Positions 19,489 to 29,857 of a stretch of DNA of 64,000 nucleotides are shown here, one piece after another. The DNA lies in NCBI GenBank assembly GCA_903874955.1, contig CAIQTY010000025.1:119839-183838 (forward strand), given 5' to 3'. A program made the position numbers and the translations under genes. This stretch comes from an uncultured Alphaproteobacteria bacterium (GTDB taxonomy: Bacteria; Pseudomonadota; Alphaproteobacteria; Paracaedibacterales; CAITNM01). Each line of letters starts with the position of its first letter. The stretch's first letter is position 1. Below the pieces are notes generated by a model that saw only the letters and a program-made list of their open reading frames with translations, searched no databases and was not told the DNA's origin.

Positions 19489-21357
19489 CTAACTATAATG
19501 ATTTACGCGTTTTGCTATTTTTTGACCGAATACAGCCAAATGTTTTATCAAAATGGATAGATGATGTTTTATCTTCCTTTTATAAAAATGAAATTCTCTC
19601 TTGTTAGTAAAATAGCTTGTTTTAGGATCATCTATTACTTCTGTTAAGACCATATGAAGCGATGGATACAGCTCTTTAAATTTCGGTTCAATATCAGTCA
19701 TAATTTTAAGCGCCGAATAAGCATCATTCCATTTGAGTATACCCATGTTATTAGGAACTCCTAAATTGTAAAGAGTCTGTAAGGGTAAATTTCTGTCAAA
19801 ATTTTGATCAATTAAGGTACCGGGTTTGTGAACCATGTATTCATAATCGATGATAAAAACCTCACCGTTTTTAGTTATTATAATATTTGATGGATCTATA
19901 TCTCTGTGGATTAGATCATTAGCATTGAAATATTTCACAATTTCAACGATTTGTTCAAAAATTTTTTTTCTTGAGGCTGAATTAAAAGAAAAAATTAATT
20001 TTTCTGATATTGGCTGAGCATCAATAAATTCAGTAACTAACATTTGATGTCCAGCTCGTGAGGATGAATAGAGAAAAGGCTTGGGAAATTTCAAATGACT
20101 GTTTTTACAAAAAAAATCTAATAATTTATACTCTTTTTTTAAGATACCACTATGACCAAAATACTTGATAAAAACTTTTTGTCCATTTTCTCTCAAACCG
20201 GTAAAAAATTTGGCTTCTTTGCCTGCTTTCCAAAGATCTAGTCTGTAGGGCTTAATATCAATAAGACCGAAGGATTCAATTTTTTGGCGAACAGATTCAA
20301 AAATTTCAATCGGATTCTGCCTTAAATACGAAACAACGTGAGGAAAATATTCATGTTTTGATATAAAATTATTTAGCAATAAGCTATAGTCATCGAAATT
20401 ATTTTTTTGCGCATCTGCATCCTTAAATAAATCCTTGAAGGCTCGCTCTAAGAAATCTTTATATTTATCTTTCAAGATAAATTTCCAATGTATTAACTGG
20501 TAGTACAGAGAATAAAACTGATTTTCCAAAGAAGGAACGTAAAGTTTATTGGGGCTTAGGTTTCGTGTACTTAATATATCGAGAACCCACCTTGGTGAGA
20601 GATAAGAAAAACTATGCAAGTGAAAAGGTATAGATTGATTTTCCACTAGCACGTTACACATGAAAGTGCCTGGTGTCTCGTCTGGTTCGACTTTAGAATT
20701 CAAGACGAAGGGTATCATCTCAAGCGTGATATCGTCCACGAGAATATCTATGTCGCTAGTTGTTCCCAGTTCTCTGGCACTAGCTTCAAAATCCCTTAGC
20801 ATAGTGTAGTTAGCGCATTGATTTAAAACATAAAAAACTTGTTCGATATTTTTCCAACCATTTGATCCAATTAAATCTTGGCTCAAAAAAATCAAACACC
20901 CGGATTTTTTAACACTTTTTTCAAAATCTAGTAAGTATTCATCATAACTTTTTCCAGTTAACAGCAATATGTCATGTTTAGTTTCTTGAAGGGTGACAGT
21001 ACTATGTATACCATATTCATTGTCGATCCATTCCCTGTACTTATTTTTAAGATTCAAAATGTTGATATTAACTAATGCATGACCACTTGAGGTAAAAGCA
21101 ACTTCATATCTTGGATCATTATCTAATAAAGTGATAACCAAGAATGTTCCATGCCCTCGCGCATCAACACCAATGGTTTTTGGTAAAAAAGTTGCACTAT
21201 AAAATCTGCTAAAATTTTCAATAGATTTATTTTTTGACCAACTAATTTCTATTTTTTCTAAAATAGAAAATTTTTTCTCTAAATCAGAAACTATTTCCGA
21301 TTCCTTGCACCTAGCTTTTGGCCAAATAATAAATAAATGTAATTCAGGTTCTTGCAT
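19489..21357 (-). CDS. putative nucleotidyltransferase-like / protein-kinase-fold (APH/LPS-kinase-like) fusion protein
   Basis: TTSDIDILVDD motif in the N-terminal half; kinase catalytic loop NDLIHRDIDPSNIIITKNGEVFIIDYEYM in the C-terminal half. Confidence 0.65.
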   Translation of the reverse strand: MQEPELHLFIIWPKARCKESEIVSDLEKKFSILEKIEISWSKNKSIENFSRFYSATFLPKTIGVDARGHGTFLVITLLDNDPRYEVAFTSSGHALVNINILNLKNKYREWIDNEYGIHSTVTLQETKHDILLLTGKSYDEYLLDFEKSVKKSGCLIFLSQDLIGSNGWKNIEQVFYVLNQCANYTMLRDFEASARELGTTSDIDILVDDITLEMIPFVLNSKVEPDETPGTFMCNVLVENQSIPFHLHSFSYLSPRWVLDILSTRNLSPNKLYVPSLENQFYSLYYQLIHWKFILKDKYKDFLERAFKDLFKDADAQKNNFDDYSLLLNNFISKHEYFPHVVSYLRQNPIEIFESVRQKIESFGLIDIKPYRLDLWKAGKEAKFFTGLRENGQKVFIKYFGHSGILKKEYKLLDFFCKNSHLKFPKPFLYSSSRAGHQMLVTEFIDAQPISEKLIFSFNSASRKKIFEQIVEIVKYFNANDLIHRDIDPSNIIITKNGEVFIIDYEYMVHKPGTLIDQNFDRNLPLQTLYNLGVPNNMGILKWNDAYSALKIMTDIEPKFKELYPSLHMVLTEVIDDPKTSYFTNKREFHFYKRKIKHHLSILIKHLAVFGQKIAKRVNHYS

Positions 21358-22722
21358 TTATTTTTTTGAAATTCTAAAAGTGTTAGGGAAAATTTTTTTT
21401 AAACTTAATTCAATCCCCAAAGGATCGACTTGTTCAAATAGGGAAAGCTTTTTCTCAAGATCATGTTTACCATATTCTATAAGCGTCTCCCTAGCGGCTT
21501 TTGGTACTTTATAATACAGAGGCAAATGCTTTCTAATGAATACCTTTAGTTTTTGAAAGCTTGTGCGGTTATCAACTAGTTCGTATGAAATGAAGTTATC
21601 TAAAAGACCTCTTGCATCATCTATTATAGATTCTATTAAGAATTTCGTACAATTTCCAATATTTGCAAAAGAACTATGTAGAGTTTTTTTGGCAGAAGCA
21701 CAAATTTTAGCTTCAGTATCAGGATCTAATTGTTTATGTGACAATAATTCACTTATCCTAGCCTTTGCTTCCTCAAGGCTTTTGGGATTCATTCCAAAAT
21801 TATGAGTCCATTCTTCGTAGCCATAACGTCGAAGCTCCTCTCCTCCAAGTGATATGACGGGAATTCCCATTAAGTAACTTTGCAATGCCGACGTACAATC
21901 TTTGTGAAGAACGATCTTTGCAGACGAAATGGCTTGATTAAGATTTCCTTCCTTGGAGATTACAACATTAGGATAATGAGAAAATATTTTTTCATAATTT
22001 TTTTGAATTTCTACCGGATGAGGCCTAATTACAAATGTTTCATTCGGAAATGACTTAATGATTTCTTCAAGCCATGATTTAAAAATAACAAATTGGTGCT
22101 TTTCTCTTTCATAGCCTGCCAGCATCAGCTTGTATGATGTAGGGCTAATTGCTGAACATGCTTTCAGCTGCTCCTCTACATTATGGCCATTTACAGCACC
22201 AAAGTTAGTATTTACAAGGATGTAAGAATTTGGTAATGACTTTGGTGTAAGCTCTTTGTGAAAAAGCTTAAACTTATTTGTACACAGATCAAACGCTGGA
22301 TTTCCTATAACCGTGTATTTTTTTTGCAACTCAACGCTATTGTTTCTACTGCAAAGACTCAGAAGCTGAGATTCACCCCACAAGAAAATTTTTCGGATGC
22401 ATTTAAGGCTATTAACCGCAAGATGATAATCAAGGCTATAAATTTGCAGCCCTATACCTTCATCTGCAAGATCGTAAAGCCATATTCCCTTTTCTGACAG
22501 AGTTTTGTAATAAGTCGGATCGGGATTCACTCCTTTTTCAAGAAATACAGCTCTATAATTTTTATATTTCAGCTCGTCCCTGATAAAAGGAGGATTACCA
22601 ATTACCACCTCAAATCCGGCACGACAAAAATGGCGAGATAAGTTTAATTTATAATCTAATTCTCGCAGAGTTGACTCTACAGGAAGAAACACTAATGGTT
22701 TTTTAAAATATTCAGTCATCAT
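21358..22722 (-). CDS. surface carbohydrate biosynthesis protein (glycosyltransferase-like)
   Basis: VFLPVESTLRELDYKLNLSRHFCRAGFEVVIGNPPF; HKDCTSALQSYLMGIPVISLGG. Confidence 0.7.
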   Translation of the reverse strand: MMTEYFKKPLVFLPVESTLRELDYKLNLSRHFCRAGFEVVIGNPPFIRDELKYKNYRAVFLEKGVNPDPTYYKTLSEKGIWLYDLADEGIGLQIYSLDYHLAVNSLKCIRKIFLWGESQLLSLCSRNNSVELQKKYTVIGNPAFDLCTNKFKLFHKELTPKSLPNSYILVNTNFGAVNGHNVEEQLKACSAISPTSYKLMLAGYEREKHQFVIFKSWLEEIIKSFPNETFVIRPHPVEIQKNYEKIFSHYPNVVISKEGNLNQAISSAKIVLHKDCTSALQSYLMGIPVISLGGEELRRYGYEEWTHNFGMNPKSLEEAKARISELLSHKQLDPDTEAKICASAKKTLHSSFANIGNCTKFLIESIIDDARGLLDNFISYELVDNRTSFQKLKVFIRKHLPLYYKVPKAARETLIEYGKHDLEKKLSLFEQVDPLGIELSLKKIFPNTFRISKK

Positions 22723-24032
22723 TTTTCGATCAAGATGCTGTGTGATTCAAGAATTTTGTATAACTCTATTGCTTTTCCAAAAGGAACATTAATAATTTCT
22801 GCAATTTCAAGCAGAGACTTTGTGCCATCTGAATAAGCTATTAGATTCATAAGGTCATGGACATCGCAAGTGCCTGCTATTGATAAATTGGAGCGGAGCC
22901 CCCTCTTACCAAGTCTCGGTTCGCATAAATGAACATTGTCAGGCACTAAGTTATATTCAACACATGATATTGCAGCTTTTATAGCCTCAAATCCTCCTTG
23001 AAGACCCTTTGGTGTAACGACATTCTCAAGATCATCCAAAGAAGTATGATATTCAGAATATTCACCATATTTGCTTCGCATAATTGTTGCCACAGGTAGA
23101 TCCACTCCAGGTGCACAATACTGACGCTCATCACTTCCCCTTTCTAAAAAAGAATATCTTTTATAACTAGGGTCAATATGTTTTAGAACATGCATTGCTG
23201 CCGTATCAGCAATCGTACTTCCAGCTCGCGAAGGCAAGTAAGAATAGCATCTATCATCACCTACACAAGTAATATTAAAACCTGCAGTTACTCTCTCTTT
23301 CAACACGTCAATATTTTTTGAAATGTATGTTATAGAACCTATTGTTTCAGGAATAAAAACTACTCGATAAGAGTAATTTCTATCTTCAAGAGACTGAATC
23401 CACTTTGCCAAATAGGTTGTGACACAGGGGCCAGAAAGCTCATTATTTGCCATAGAGGGATGACAAATATAAGTACTCAAAAAAATCTCTTTTTCTGATT
23501 TTCCAGGTATTAAAAGTTCCCCGTAAGTTAATGACCCTGGCTTGAGTGAAGAATCGATGTACACATGATACTCCTCCTCTTTAAGCTTTTTCTTTTGTCT
23601 ATCCTTAATGCAGAACCCCCACCAAGGAGAATAGTAAGAGGTAACATACGGTATAGCTTCTGGTTGTTCAGGCAAAGAATATAATCGATCAGATAATTCC
23701 TGCAAAGAAATTTTCAAATCAACAGGAGTTGAATATCCAACCAAATGAAGATTGTTATTCTTAAAATCCACTACGGTATTTCCCTGACTATCTTTTATCC
23801 ACGCCTCATTGACATTCCACTCATTTGGAACTTCCCAATCAAATACCTTAGTCCCTGAGGAGACTTCATGTATTGTTAAATCTGGAATTATAGATTGGAT
23901 AACGGATAAAGTTTTCCTTACGCCATTACCAGTAATGCTCCTATTGATAGGCCAAAGCTTTTGGGCTAAAGTATAAATTTTATTGCCCACCTCGACATCA
24001 TATTCTTTTTTTAACATCACTATTTCAAACAC
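22719..24032 (-). CDS. DUF4910/aminopeptidase-like domain protein
   Basis: LWPINRSITGNGVRKTLSVIQ, EKEIFLSTYICHPSMANNELSGP, RGSDERQYCAPGVDLP, YHTSLDDLENV. Confidence 0.78.
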   Translation of the reverse strand: MFEIVMLKKEYDVEVGNKIYTLAQKLWPINRSITGNGVRKTLSVIQSIIPDLTIHEVSSGTKVFDWEVPNEWNVNEAWIKDSQGNTVVDFKNNNLHLVGYSTPVDLKISLQELSDRLYSLPEQPEAIPYVTSYYSPWWGFCIKDRQKKKLKEEEYHVYIDSSLKPGSLTYGELLIPGKSEKEIFLSTYICHPSMANNELSGPCVTTYLAKWIQSLEDRNYSYRVVFIPETIGSITYISKNIDVLKERVTAGFNITCVGDDRCYSYLPSRAGSTIADTAAMHVLKHIDPSYKRYSFLERGSDERQYCAPGVDLPVATIMRSKYGEYSEYHTSLDDLENVVTPKGLQGGFEAIKAAISCVEYNLVPDNVHLCEPRLGKRGLRSNLSIAGTCDVHDLMNLIAYSDGTKSLLEIAEIINVPFGKAIELYKILESHSILIEK

Positions 24033-24268
24033 TTCACAAGAGAATATATGGAATCAACGGTATTAAAATTTTGGTATGTTAGAGATTCATTTGGAATTTT
24101 AATTTCAAATTTTTTTTCTATCCCCAAAATTAATGTTATTACACCCAAAGAATCAATAATTCCTGAATCAAACAAAGGAGTTTTTTCTTTAATATCCACC
24201 TTTAAATTCTCGTTGAGTTCTTTAACTAAATTAACAATTACAACCTTGGATTCTTGTTCACTATTCAT
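24020..24268 (-). CDS. acyl carrier protein
   Basis: 82 aa with phosphopantetheine motif LFDSGIIDSLGVITLI. Confidence 0.85.
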   Translation of the reverse strand: MNSEQESKVVIVNLVKELNENLKVDIKEKTPLFDSGIIDSLGVITLILGIEKKFEIKIPNESLTYQNFNTVDSIYSLVKCLK

Positions 24269-25008
24269 TTTTTATGCCTTTTTAGAAGTATTAGGGGGTC
24301 ATTATTCATCAAAAAAATACAAGTTTTTTTGATCTGATTTATATCTATAATAGATACTGGAATACCCTCAATTTCATAAATTTTCATTCCATCTCTGACA
24401 AAATATTCTTTCAATATTGTCATATCATTTTCAATTGCATTGGATTCTCTCACAAAAAGAGTTTCTTCTATGGGAATATTTTTATTCTTCCAGACTAAAC
24501 TGCCACTAAAAGTTTTTAAAAATCTATACGGAATTTGAGAATTAAAAACCCATTCTAACCTGTGAATATAACTAATATGTGTAGGATGAACTCCAATTGT
24601 TATGGCTATTGCATCAGTTTCTTCAAGCCAATGATATAGTGAACCGTCTCCCCAAGCATCCTTGGGCTTTAAATTCAATAAATCTTCCTGATACTGGCCG
24701 ACAGCAGCAAATGAAAAAAAAGCACTTGGGGTTCTTACTATAGGATAATTAGTACGAAAAAATTCTGATATGAATCCGGTTGTGCTTTTTTCAACGTTAA
24801 GATCACAAACGCCATCAACATATCCACCAGTAAAAGTTGGCATTAATACTGTTGAAAAATTTCCTACCAAGGAATCAATAATAAGCTCAGAAATTTTTTG
24901 TGGTGTTTCACAAATATTTCTTAAAAAAGGCCATAAAGCCGAGTATGCCACCAGAGGTCTATTACTTTTATGTTTGTTTAAAATGCTCTGAAATTCTTGA
25001 ACAATCAT
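24265..25008 (-). CDS. AAC(3)-family (aminoglycoside 3-N-acetyltransferase-like) acyltransferase
   Basis: TVLMPTFTGGY, GDGSLYHWLEETDAIAITIGVHPTHISYIHRLEW; likely start MIVQEFQ at 25008. Confidence 0.75.
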   Translation of the reverse strand: MIVQEFQSILNKHKSNRPLVAYSALWPFLRNICETPQKISELIIDSLVGNFSTVLMPTFTGGYVDGVCDLNVEKSTTGFISEFFRTNYPIVRTPSAFFSFAAVGQYQEDLLNLKPKDAWGDGSLYHWLEETDAIAITIGVHPTHISYIHRLEWVFNSQIPYRFLKTFSGSLVWKNKNIPIEETLFVRESNAIENDMTILKEYFVRDGMKIYEIEGIPVSIIDINQIKKTCIFLMNNDPLILLKRHKK

Positions 25009-26171
25009 CAGGCATACTTTCGAAAAATCATAAAATCCCAAATTGCGTAACAATTATTCCAAAAATCATTATCAGTTTCTCTATCAGAACGTGGATGCTC
25101 CCAACTAACCAAACCAAGGCCGTACTTAGAGAGCGCATTCACTACCTCATATTGATTAGGTGTTGTGTTAAATTTTTTGTGCCTGTACTCCGTTACAATA
25201 GAAATTGGATGTTTTTTACTTCCTAATCGAAGAGCAAGCCAAAATATGGGATTAGGATCCACACAAACAAATAGTCCGTTTGGTTTTAAATTAGAAAAAA
25301 TTGATTCAAGCAATCTATCAATTTCAAAAGAAACACCATTTTTTATAATATTATGATCTAATATTAGGGAGAGCACATCTTGCATAATAATATAATCAAA
25401 CTTATTATCATTTGTTTTTGACATCAAATTAATAACAGAGTTTGTATCTTCACAAAAAACAAAAGATAAATCCGCTAAAGAATAATTTTTTCTTGCGATG
25501 TCTATTAAAGATTGGTTGTTATCAACCCCTAAAACTTCGGCACCACTCTCTCTGATTATGTTCGAAAAATACCCATTTCCGCACCCGAAATCTAAAACAT
25601 TTTTAGTTTTTAAATCAAAATTTTTTTTCAAATAATCACGTATAAATTTTTCCTGAACTGTTTTGTAAAAAAGATTAGTTACTTCCTTACCATCCTTTGA
25701 AAATTTTTGATTATGCCACCATTCCCATTTTTTTTCTTCTCTTTTTTTAATTAGGTAATCTCCAACTTTCTCATGGAAATTACCCATCTTTTCGAAATCG
25801 AAAATTGACCTACGCGGATTAAAAAAATCAAAGTACTCATCATAATCTTTTACAAGAATATGTCTTTTAAACAGTAATTCAAAAAGTTTTTCACCAGAAT
25901 AAATTTCGTTTTTTAAAGACAAATCGATAAATGATGGATCTGTGTGCAAGCCCTTCTCACCAAAGCTAGTTTCTGTGGCATCGCTACCTTCTGCATTCAC
26001 TAAAGACTCCATCCATTCTTCTTTAGTAGCCCCTAAATATAACCTTGATAAGGCCTCAATACCCACTGAGCACAAAGTAACGTGCTCTCTGGAACGAGTA
26101 TTTGAAACTAAAAGATTTTCATCCCTAAAATGAATTAAAACATCCGTTATTACAAAAAATTTCATTTTCAA
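25008..26171 (-). CDS. class I SAM-dependent methyltransferase domain protein
   Basis: NVLDFGCGNGYFSNIIRESGAEVLGVDNNQ. Confidence 0.85.
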   Translation of the reverse strand: MKMKFFVITDVLIHFRDENLLVSNTRSREHVTLCSVGIEALSRLYLGATKEEWMESLVNAEGSDATETSFGEKGLHTDPSFIDLSLKNEIYSGEKLFELLFKRHILVKDYDEYFDFFNPRRSIFDFEKMGNFHEKVGDYLIKKREEKKWEWWHNQKFSKDGKEVTNLFYKTVQEKFIRDYLKKNFDLKTKNVLDFGCGNGYFSNIIRESGAEVLGVDNNQSLIDIARKNYSLADLSFVFCEDTNSVINLMSKTNDNKFDYIIMQDVLSLILDHNIIKNGVSFEIDRLLESIFSNLKPNGLFVCVDPNPIFWLALRLGSKKHPISIVTEYRHKKFNTTPNQYEVVNALSKYGLGLVSWEHPRSDRETDNDFWNNCYAIWDFMIFRKYA

Positions 26172-27361
26172 TTTTCTATTATTTGTTTTTTTAACATAAT
26201 ACTAATGATTTTTATTGCATGTTCAATGCGTTCAAGCGATTCAGTACCTATAGAGAAGCGGATAAATCTTTCAGTACTTGCACCATATGCAGAACCCGGG
26301 ACAACAGAAATATCATGATTTTTCAGAAGTTCCATAGCAAAATCAGTAGAATTTCCGGAATAATTTTCGATACTTAGGAAAAAATAAAAAGTTGCTCCAC
26401 CCTCTAAGTGCAATATTTTATAATTTTTAAGTATTTTTTTGACACTTTGTTTTTTCAAAACAATATCATGCACTTGTGGCAAAGTGTGGCTTATGATGAG
26501 ATCAAAATATTTTTCCATATAATATAGAAGAACAGTTGGGGCACAGGTAATAAGATGTTGATTAAGTTTTAAAACCGCTTTTATTACTTTCTCATTGCTG
26601 ATTAAATATCCGACCCGCCATCCTGACATACCCATATTTTTTGATAGTGAATTTACAACTATGACATTATTCTTTTCCGAATCAAGTCTTCCTCCAGAAA
26701 AAAAACTCCCATCTAATATAAAATCACTATAAGCCTCGTCAATCAAAAGATATATATTGTTTTGCACACATAATTTATATATAGCCTCGAGTTCTTCTCG
26801 TTTATAAATACGCCCAGAGGGATTATTCGGATTATTTAATATCAGCATTCGTGTTTTAGGAGAGATATATTGGTGAAAATCACCGACATCTGCAAAGTAA
26901 GGAATAAAGTGCGCAGTAGCACCAATTAGCTTAACTTGCTCTTGATAACTTAACCAAGCTGGTTCATGGATCAATACTTCATCGCGTTGGTTAACTGTTG
27001 CAAGCATTGCCATGTAAATGGCAATTTTAGAACCTGCAGTTATTAAGACCTCTTTTTTAGCGTCAACCTCTGCTTGGTAATGTTCTCTATAGTACTTGGC
27101 AATTTTATTTCTAAGCTCAGGTATTCCTTGACTATCCGAATAGTGATAGCCTTTGTTAAAATCTATAGAACCAAAGTCAAATACAGGAATATCAAAAAAA
27201 GCTTCTCCAAGTGAAAGCGTTATAATGTCGCGGCCTTTTCTTTTTAGATCATAAACCAGCTGATTTATCTCTATTGATAACGCTTCTGGTATTTGCTCAA
27301 CTCTCTCAGAAAGCCTATTTGTTTCAGTCTGTATATATTTTTTTTCACTGCACATTTGCAT
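26168..27361 (-). CDS. PLP-dependent aminotransferase class I/II
   Basis: ILNNPNNPSGRIYKREELEAIY; NSLSKNMGMSGWRVGYLIS. Confidence 0.92.
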   Translation of the reverse strand: MQMCSEKKYIQTETNRLSERVEQIPEALSIEINQLVYDLKRKGRDIITLSLGEAFFDIPVFDFGSIDFNKGYHYSDSQGIPELRNKIAKYYREHYQAEVDAKKEVLITAGSKIAIYMAMLATVNQRDEVLIHEPAWLSYQEQVKLIGATAHFIPYFADVGDFHQYISPKTRMLILNNPNNPSGRIYKREELEAIYKLCVQNNIYLLIDEAYSDFILDGSFFSGGRLDSEKNNVIVVNSLSKNMGMSGWRVGYLISNEKVIKAVLKLNQHLITCAPTVLLYYMEKYFDLIISHTLPQVHDIVLKKQSVKKILKNYKILHLEGGATFYFFLSIENYSGNSTDFAMELLKNHDISVVPGSAYGASTERFIRFSIGTESLERIEHAIKIISIMLKKQIIEN

Positions 27362-28875
27362 TAGGCCAATTCTCTTAAAATATGTTTCTGAATTTTGCCG
27401 CTTGATGTAAGAGGTATCTCATCAACAGGTATAATCCTCTCAGGCCATTTATTCCTGGAAATATTTTTTTGGATCCATTCTTGTACAGAGGTTAGTATAA
27501 TTTCCCGGTTAGTCTTTAAATCTAACTTTAAAAAAAGATTGTAACTCTCACCATAGAATGAGTGTTTGCAACTAACAGCAATATATTCGTTTGCAAAACC
27601 ACTCTCAGCTAAAAGAGTTTCTATCTCTTTTAAGAAAATAAGTTGACCACCTTTTTTTATTATATCTTTTGTACGACCCTTAATAACTAACTGCCCATCA
27701 TTTTTAATAATACCAAGATCACATGTATTGAAGTAGCCATCAGCATCTACTTGTGGACTTACCAAACCTTCTGCAGTTAAATATCCTTCAAAAAGGAAAG
27801 GGGTTTTTACAAAAATCTGTCCAACCAATTCATCGTATTCCTCATCTGAATTTTCATATGGAACACTTTTAATATCAACTTGATGCGATTTTTCACCGAC
27901 AGAGCCATCTTCTCTCTCTAACTGTTTATTTACCTCTGCAGAAATAAAAGTAGTTTCTGACAATCCATAATTCTCATTTAATTCCAATGTAAATTTCTGC
28001 TCAAAATTTTTCTTCTCTGAAAGTCCGATTGGAGCTGTCCCTAAAAAGGAAAAACTTACAGGATGTAATATAGTTTGAATTTCTCTTTGATCGTACAACT
28101 TCAGAAGCCCTTTTATTATAGTGGGAACAAACCACAATATATTAATTCTCAGACGATTAACCTGATTCCAAAAATTTAAAAAGGTTTTTCCACTAAATGG
28201 TTCATCAATAAAAAAAGAAGCTCCTGCAGCTAAAGGAATGAGACATAAATTAAATAATCCACCCAAATAACTCATGGGTAAATAGTTCCAAAATCTTAAA
28301 TTATCAAGTGAATTTAATTTATACAGCTCACAAAAATTTAAAGCACTTGACCAGAGTTTGTCGAGATTTATGACCAAGAACTTAGGGGCACCAGTTGTAC
28401 CACTTGTGTAAAGGCACAGACATCCAGATTTTTTTATTCCCTTGCTACCTATTTCTACCGTTAACTGTGTTAGAGGTACTTTAAAAGTTTTGACTTTTAG
28501 GATTTTTATTGATTGGGCATTCAAAACGTCAATAACATCTTGACCAACGAGAGCTTCATTGACGATACAAACGTCAGGTTTGTATATTTTTATGGCATTA
28601 TTAACCTCTAAAGGTGTAACAAAGCATGCTAATGGACAAAAATCCTTTCCATTTGAAACTGAAGCAAGGAAATATAGTATTTTTGAGACCGAATTTGGAA
28701 GCAAACTTAAAACTTTACGAGAATCACCCAGTTCAGTATTAAATTGGTCAACTAAAAATAAAAGCTGGTGATAACTTATTGAACTTAACCCGTTTTCATC
28801 GTCAAACAAAATCGCTTCTTTAGAACCGTATTGATCTGAAAGTTGATAAAAATCTTCAACAAAATTTTTAATCAT
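27361..28875 (-). CDS. AMP-binding acyl/amino acid ligase
   Basis: CLYTSGTTGAPKF, ENYGLSETTF, FNTCDLGIIKNDGQLVIKGRTKDIIKKGG, SGKIQKHILRE. Confidence 0.92.
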   Translation of the reverse strand: MIKNFVEDFYQLSDQYGSKEAILFDDENGLSSISYHQLLFLVDQFNTELGDSRKVLSLLPNSVSKILYFLASVSNGKDFCPLACFVTPLEVNNAIKIYKPDVCIVNEALVGQDVIDVLNAQSIKILKVKTFKVPLTQLTVEIGSKGIKKSGCLCLYTSGTTGAPKFLVINLDKLWSSALNFCELYKLNSLDNLRFWNYLPMSYLGGLFNLCLIPLAAGASFFIDEPFSGKTFLNFWNQVNRLRINILWFVPTIIKGLLKLYDQREIQTILHPVSFSFLGTAPIGLSEKKNFEQKFTLELNENYGLSETTFISAEVNKQLEREDGSVGEKSHQVDIKSVPYENSDEEYDELVGQIFVKTPFLFEGYLTAEGLVSPQVDADGYFNTCDLGIIKNDGQLVIKGRTKDIIKKGGQLIFLKEIETLLAESGFANEYIAVSCKHSFYGESYNLFLKLDLKTNREIILTSVQEWIQKNISRNKWPERIIPVDEIPLTSSGKIQKHILRELA

Positions 28876-29857
28876 AAATTATTGTCCCTTGGTTCATCAT
28901 TAATTTACCATCTATTTTTAAACTCGGATTTCGAAGAACACAATCCAAATGAAAATCAACATTATTTTGGCCACCCACTGTGCTATTAGATCCGAAACCA
29001 CAATGGATTGTTTCCATTGTTCCTTCATCGGTTAACATGCTTCCTGTTAATTTTGCCAACGGATTTAAACCTACCCCTAGTTCCGCAAGCACCCTCCGTT
29101 TTGGATCACCAGAAAAGAATATGTTTTCTAACTTATTTTTTAATATTTCATTTTTAGAGACTATTTTTTGTATCATTCCATCGGCAACTTCGAATACAAC
29201 ATCATCCGATAATAATCCAATCTCAGGGCAAGTAATCGAGCCATCAATAACCAATACTCCCGAGCTAGAACTTTCATCTGGTGATACATTAGCTTCAATA
29301 TCAGGAGGAGATCCTAAGTTATAAGAGTCAGCCACGAAACCGGGACAAATATTTCCTACGCGATTTTCAATGTTAAGATGCAAATCAGTGCCTTTTTCTG
29401 AAGTCACATGAACTTTATTCCCACTTGTAAATCTTGAAGCAACATACTCAACAAAAGAAAGTTGCTTTTTATAATCAACCGACAAACATGGATCTTGAAG
29501 AAGATCAATTGTATACAATGGCATGCTAAGGAAATATTTATTAAGTTTTTGTGCATCTAGACGTGCTTGTGAGTGAGCCAGTGAAAATGTACTCAAACAT
29601 AAAGTAATATCAGCCAACAACATTTTTTCACGCACGGTTTCTGGTGGTTTTTGTCCATGTCTGGCTAGCATTACTATTTTCTCGTGGAGTATTTCGCATG
29701 CCGGATTTAGTAACCTAGCTTGATTTATAAATTTTTCAGCAATTGAAACCGTTTTTTCATCTGATATAAATAGCACCGTCTTTTTGCTTTTTATATCTGC
29801 GCACATTGTTAAAATGTGGACAATATTTAAATGCTCTCTTTTATTTGTAGTATTCAT
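28868..29857 (-). CDS. M29-type aminopeptidase-like protein
   Basis: GTDLHLNIENR, LAELGVGLNPLAKLTGSMLTDEGTMETIHCGFGSNSTVGG, NNVDFHLDCV. Confidence 0.7.
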   Translation of the reverse strand: MNTTNKREHLNIVHILTMCADIKSKKTVLFISDEKTVSIAEKFINQARLLNPACEILHEKIVMLARHGQKPPETVREKMLLADITLCLSTFSLAHSQARLDAQKLNKYFLSMPLYTIDLLQDPCLSVDYKKQLSFVEYVASRFTSGNKVHVTSEKGTDLHLNIENRVGNICPGFVADSYNLGSPPDIEANVSPDESSSSGVLVIDGSITCPEIGLLSDDVVFEVADGMIQKIVSKNEILKNKLENIFFSGDPKRRVLAELGVGLNPLAKLTGSMLTDEGTMETIHCGFGSNSTVGGQNNVDFHLDCVLRNPSLKIDGKLMMNQGTIIYD

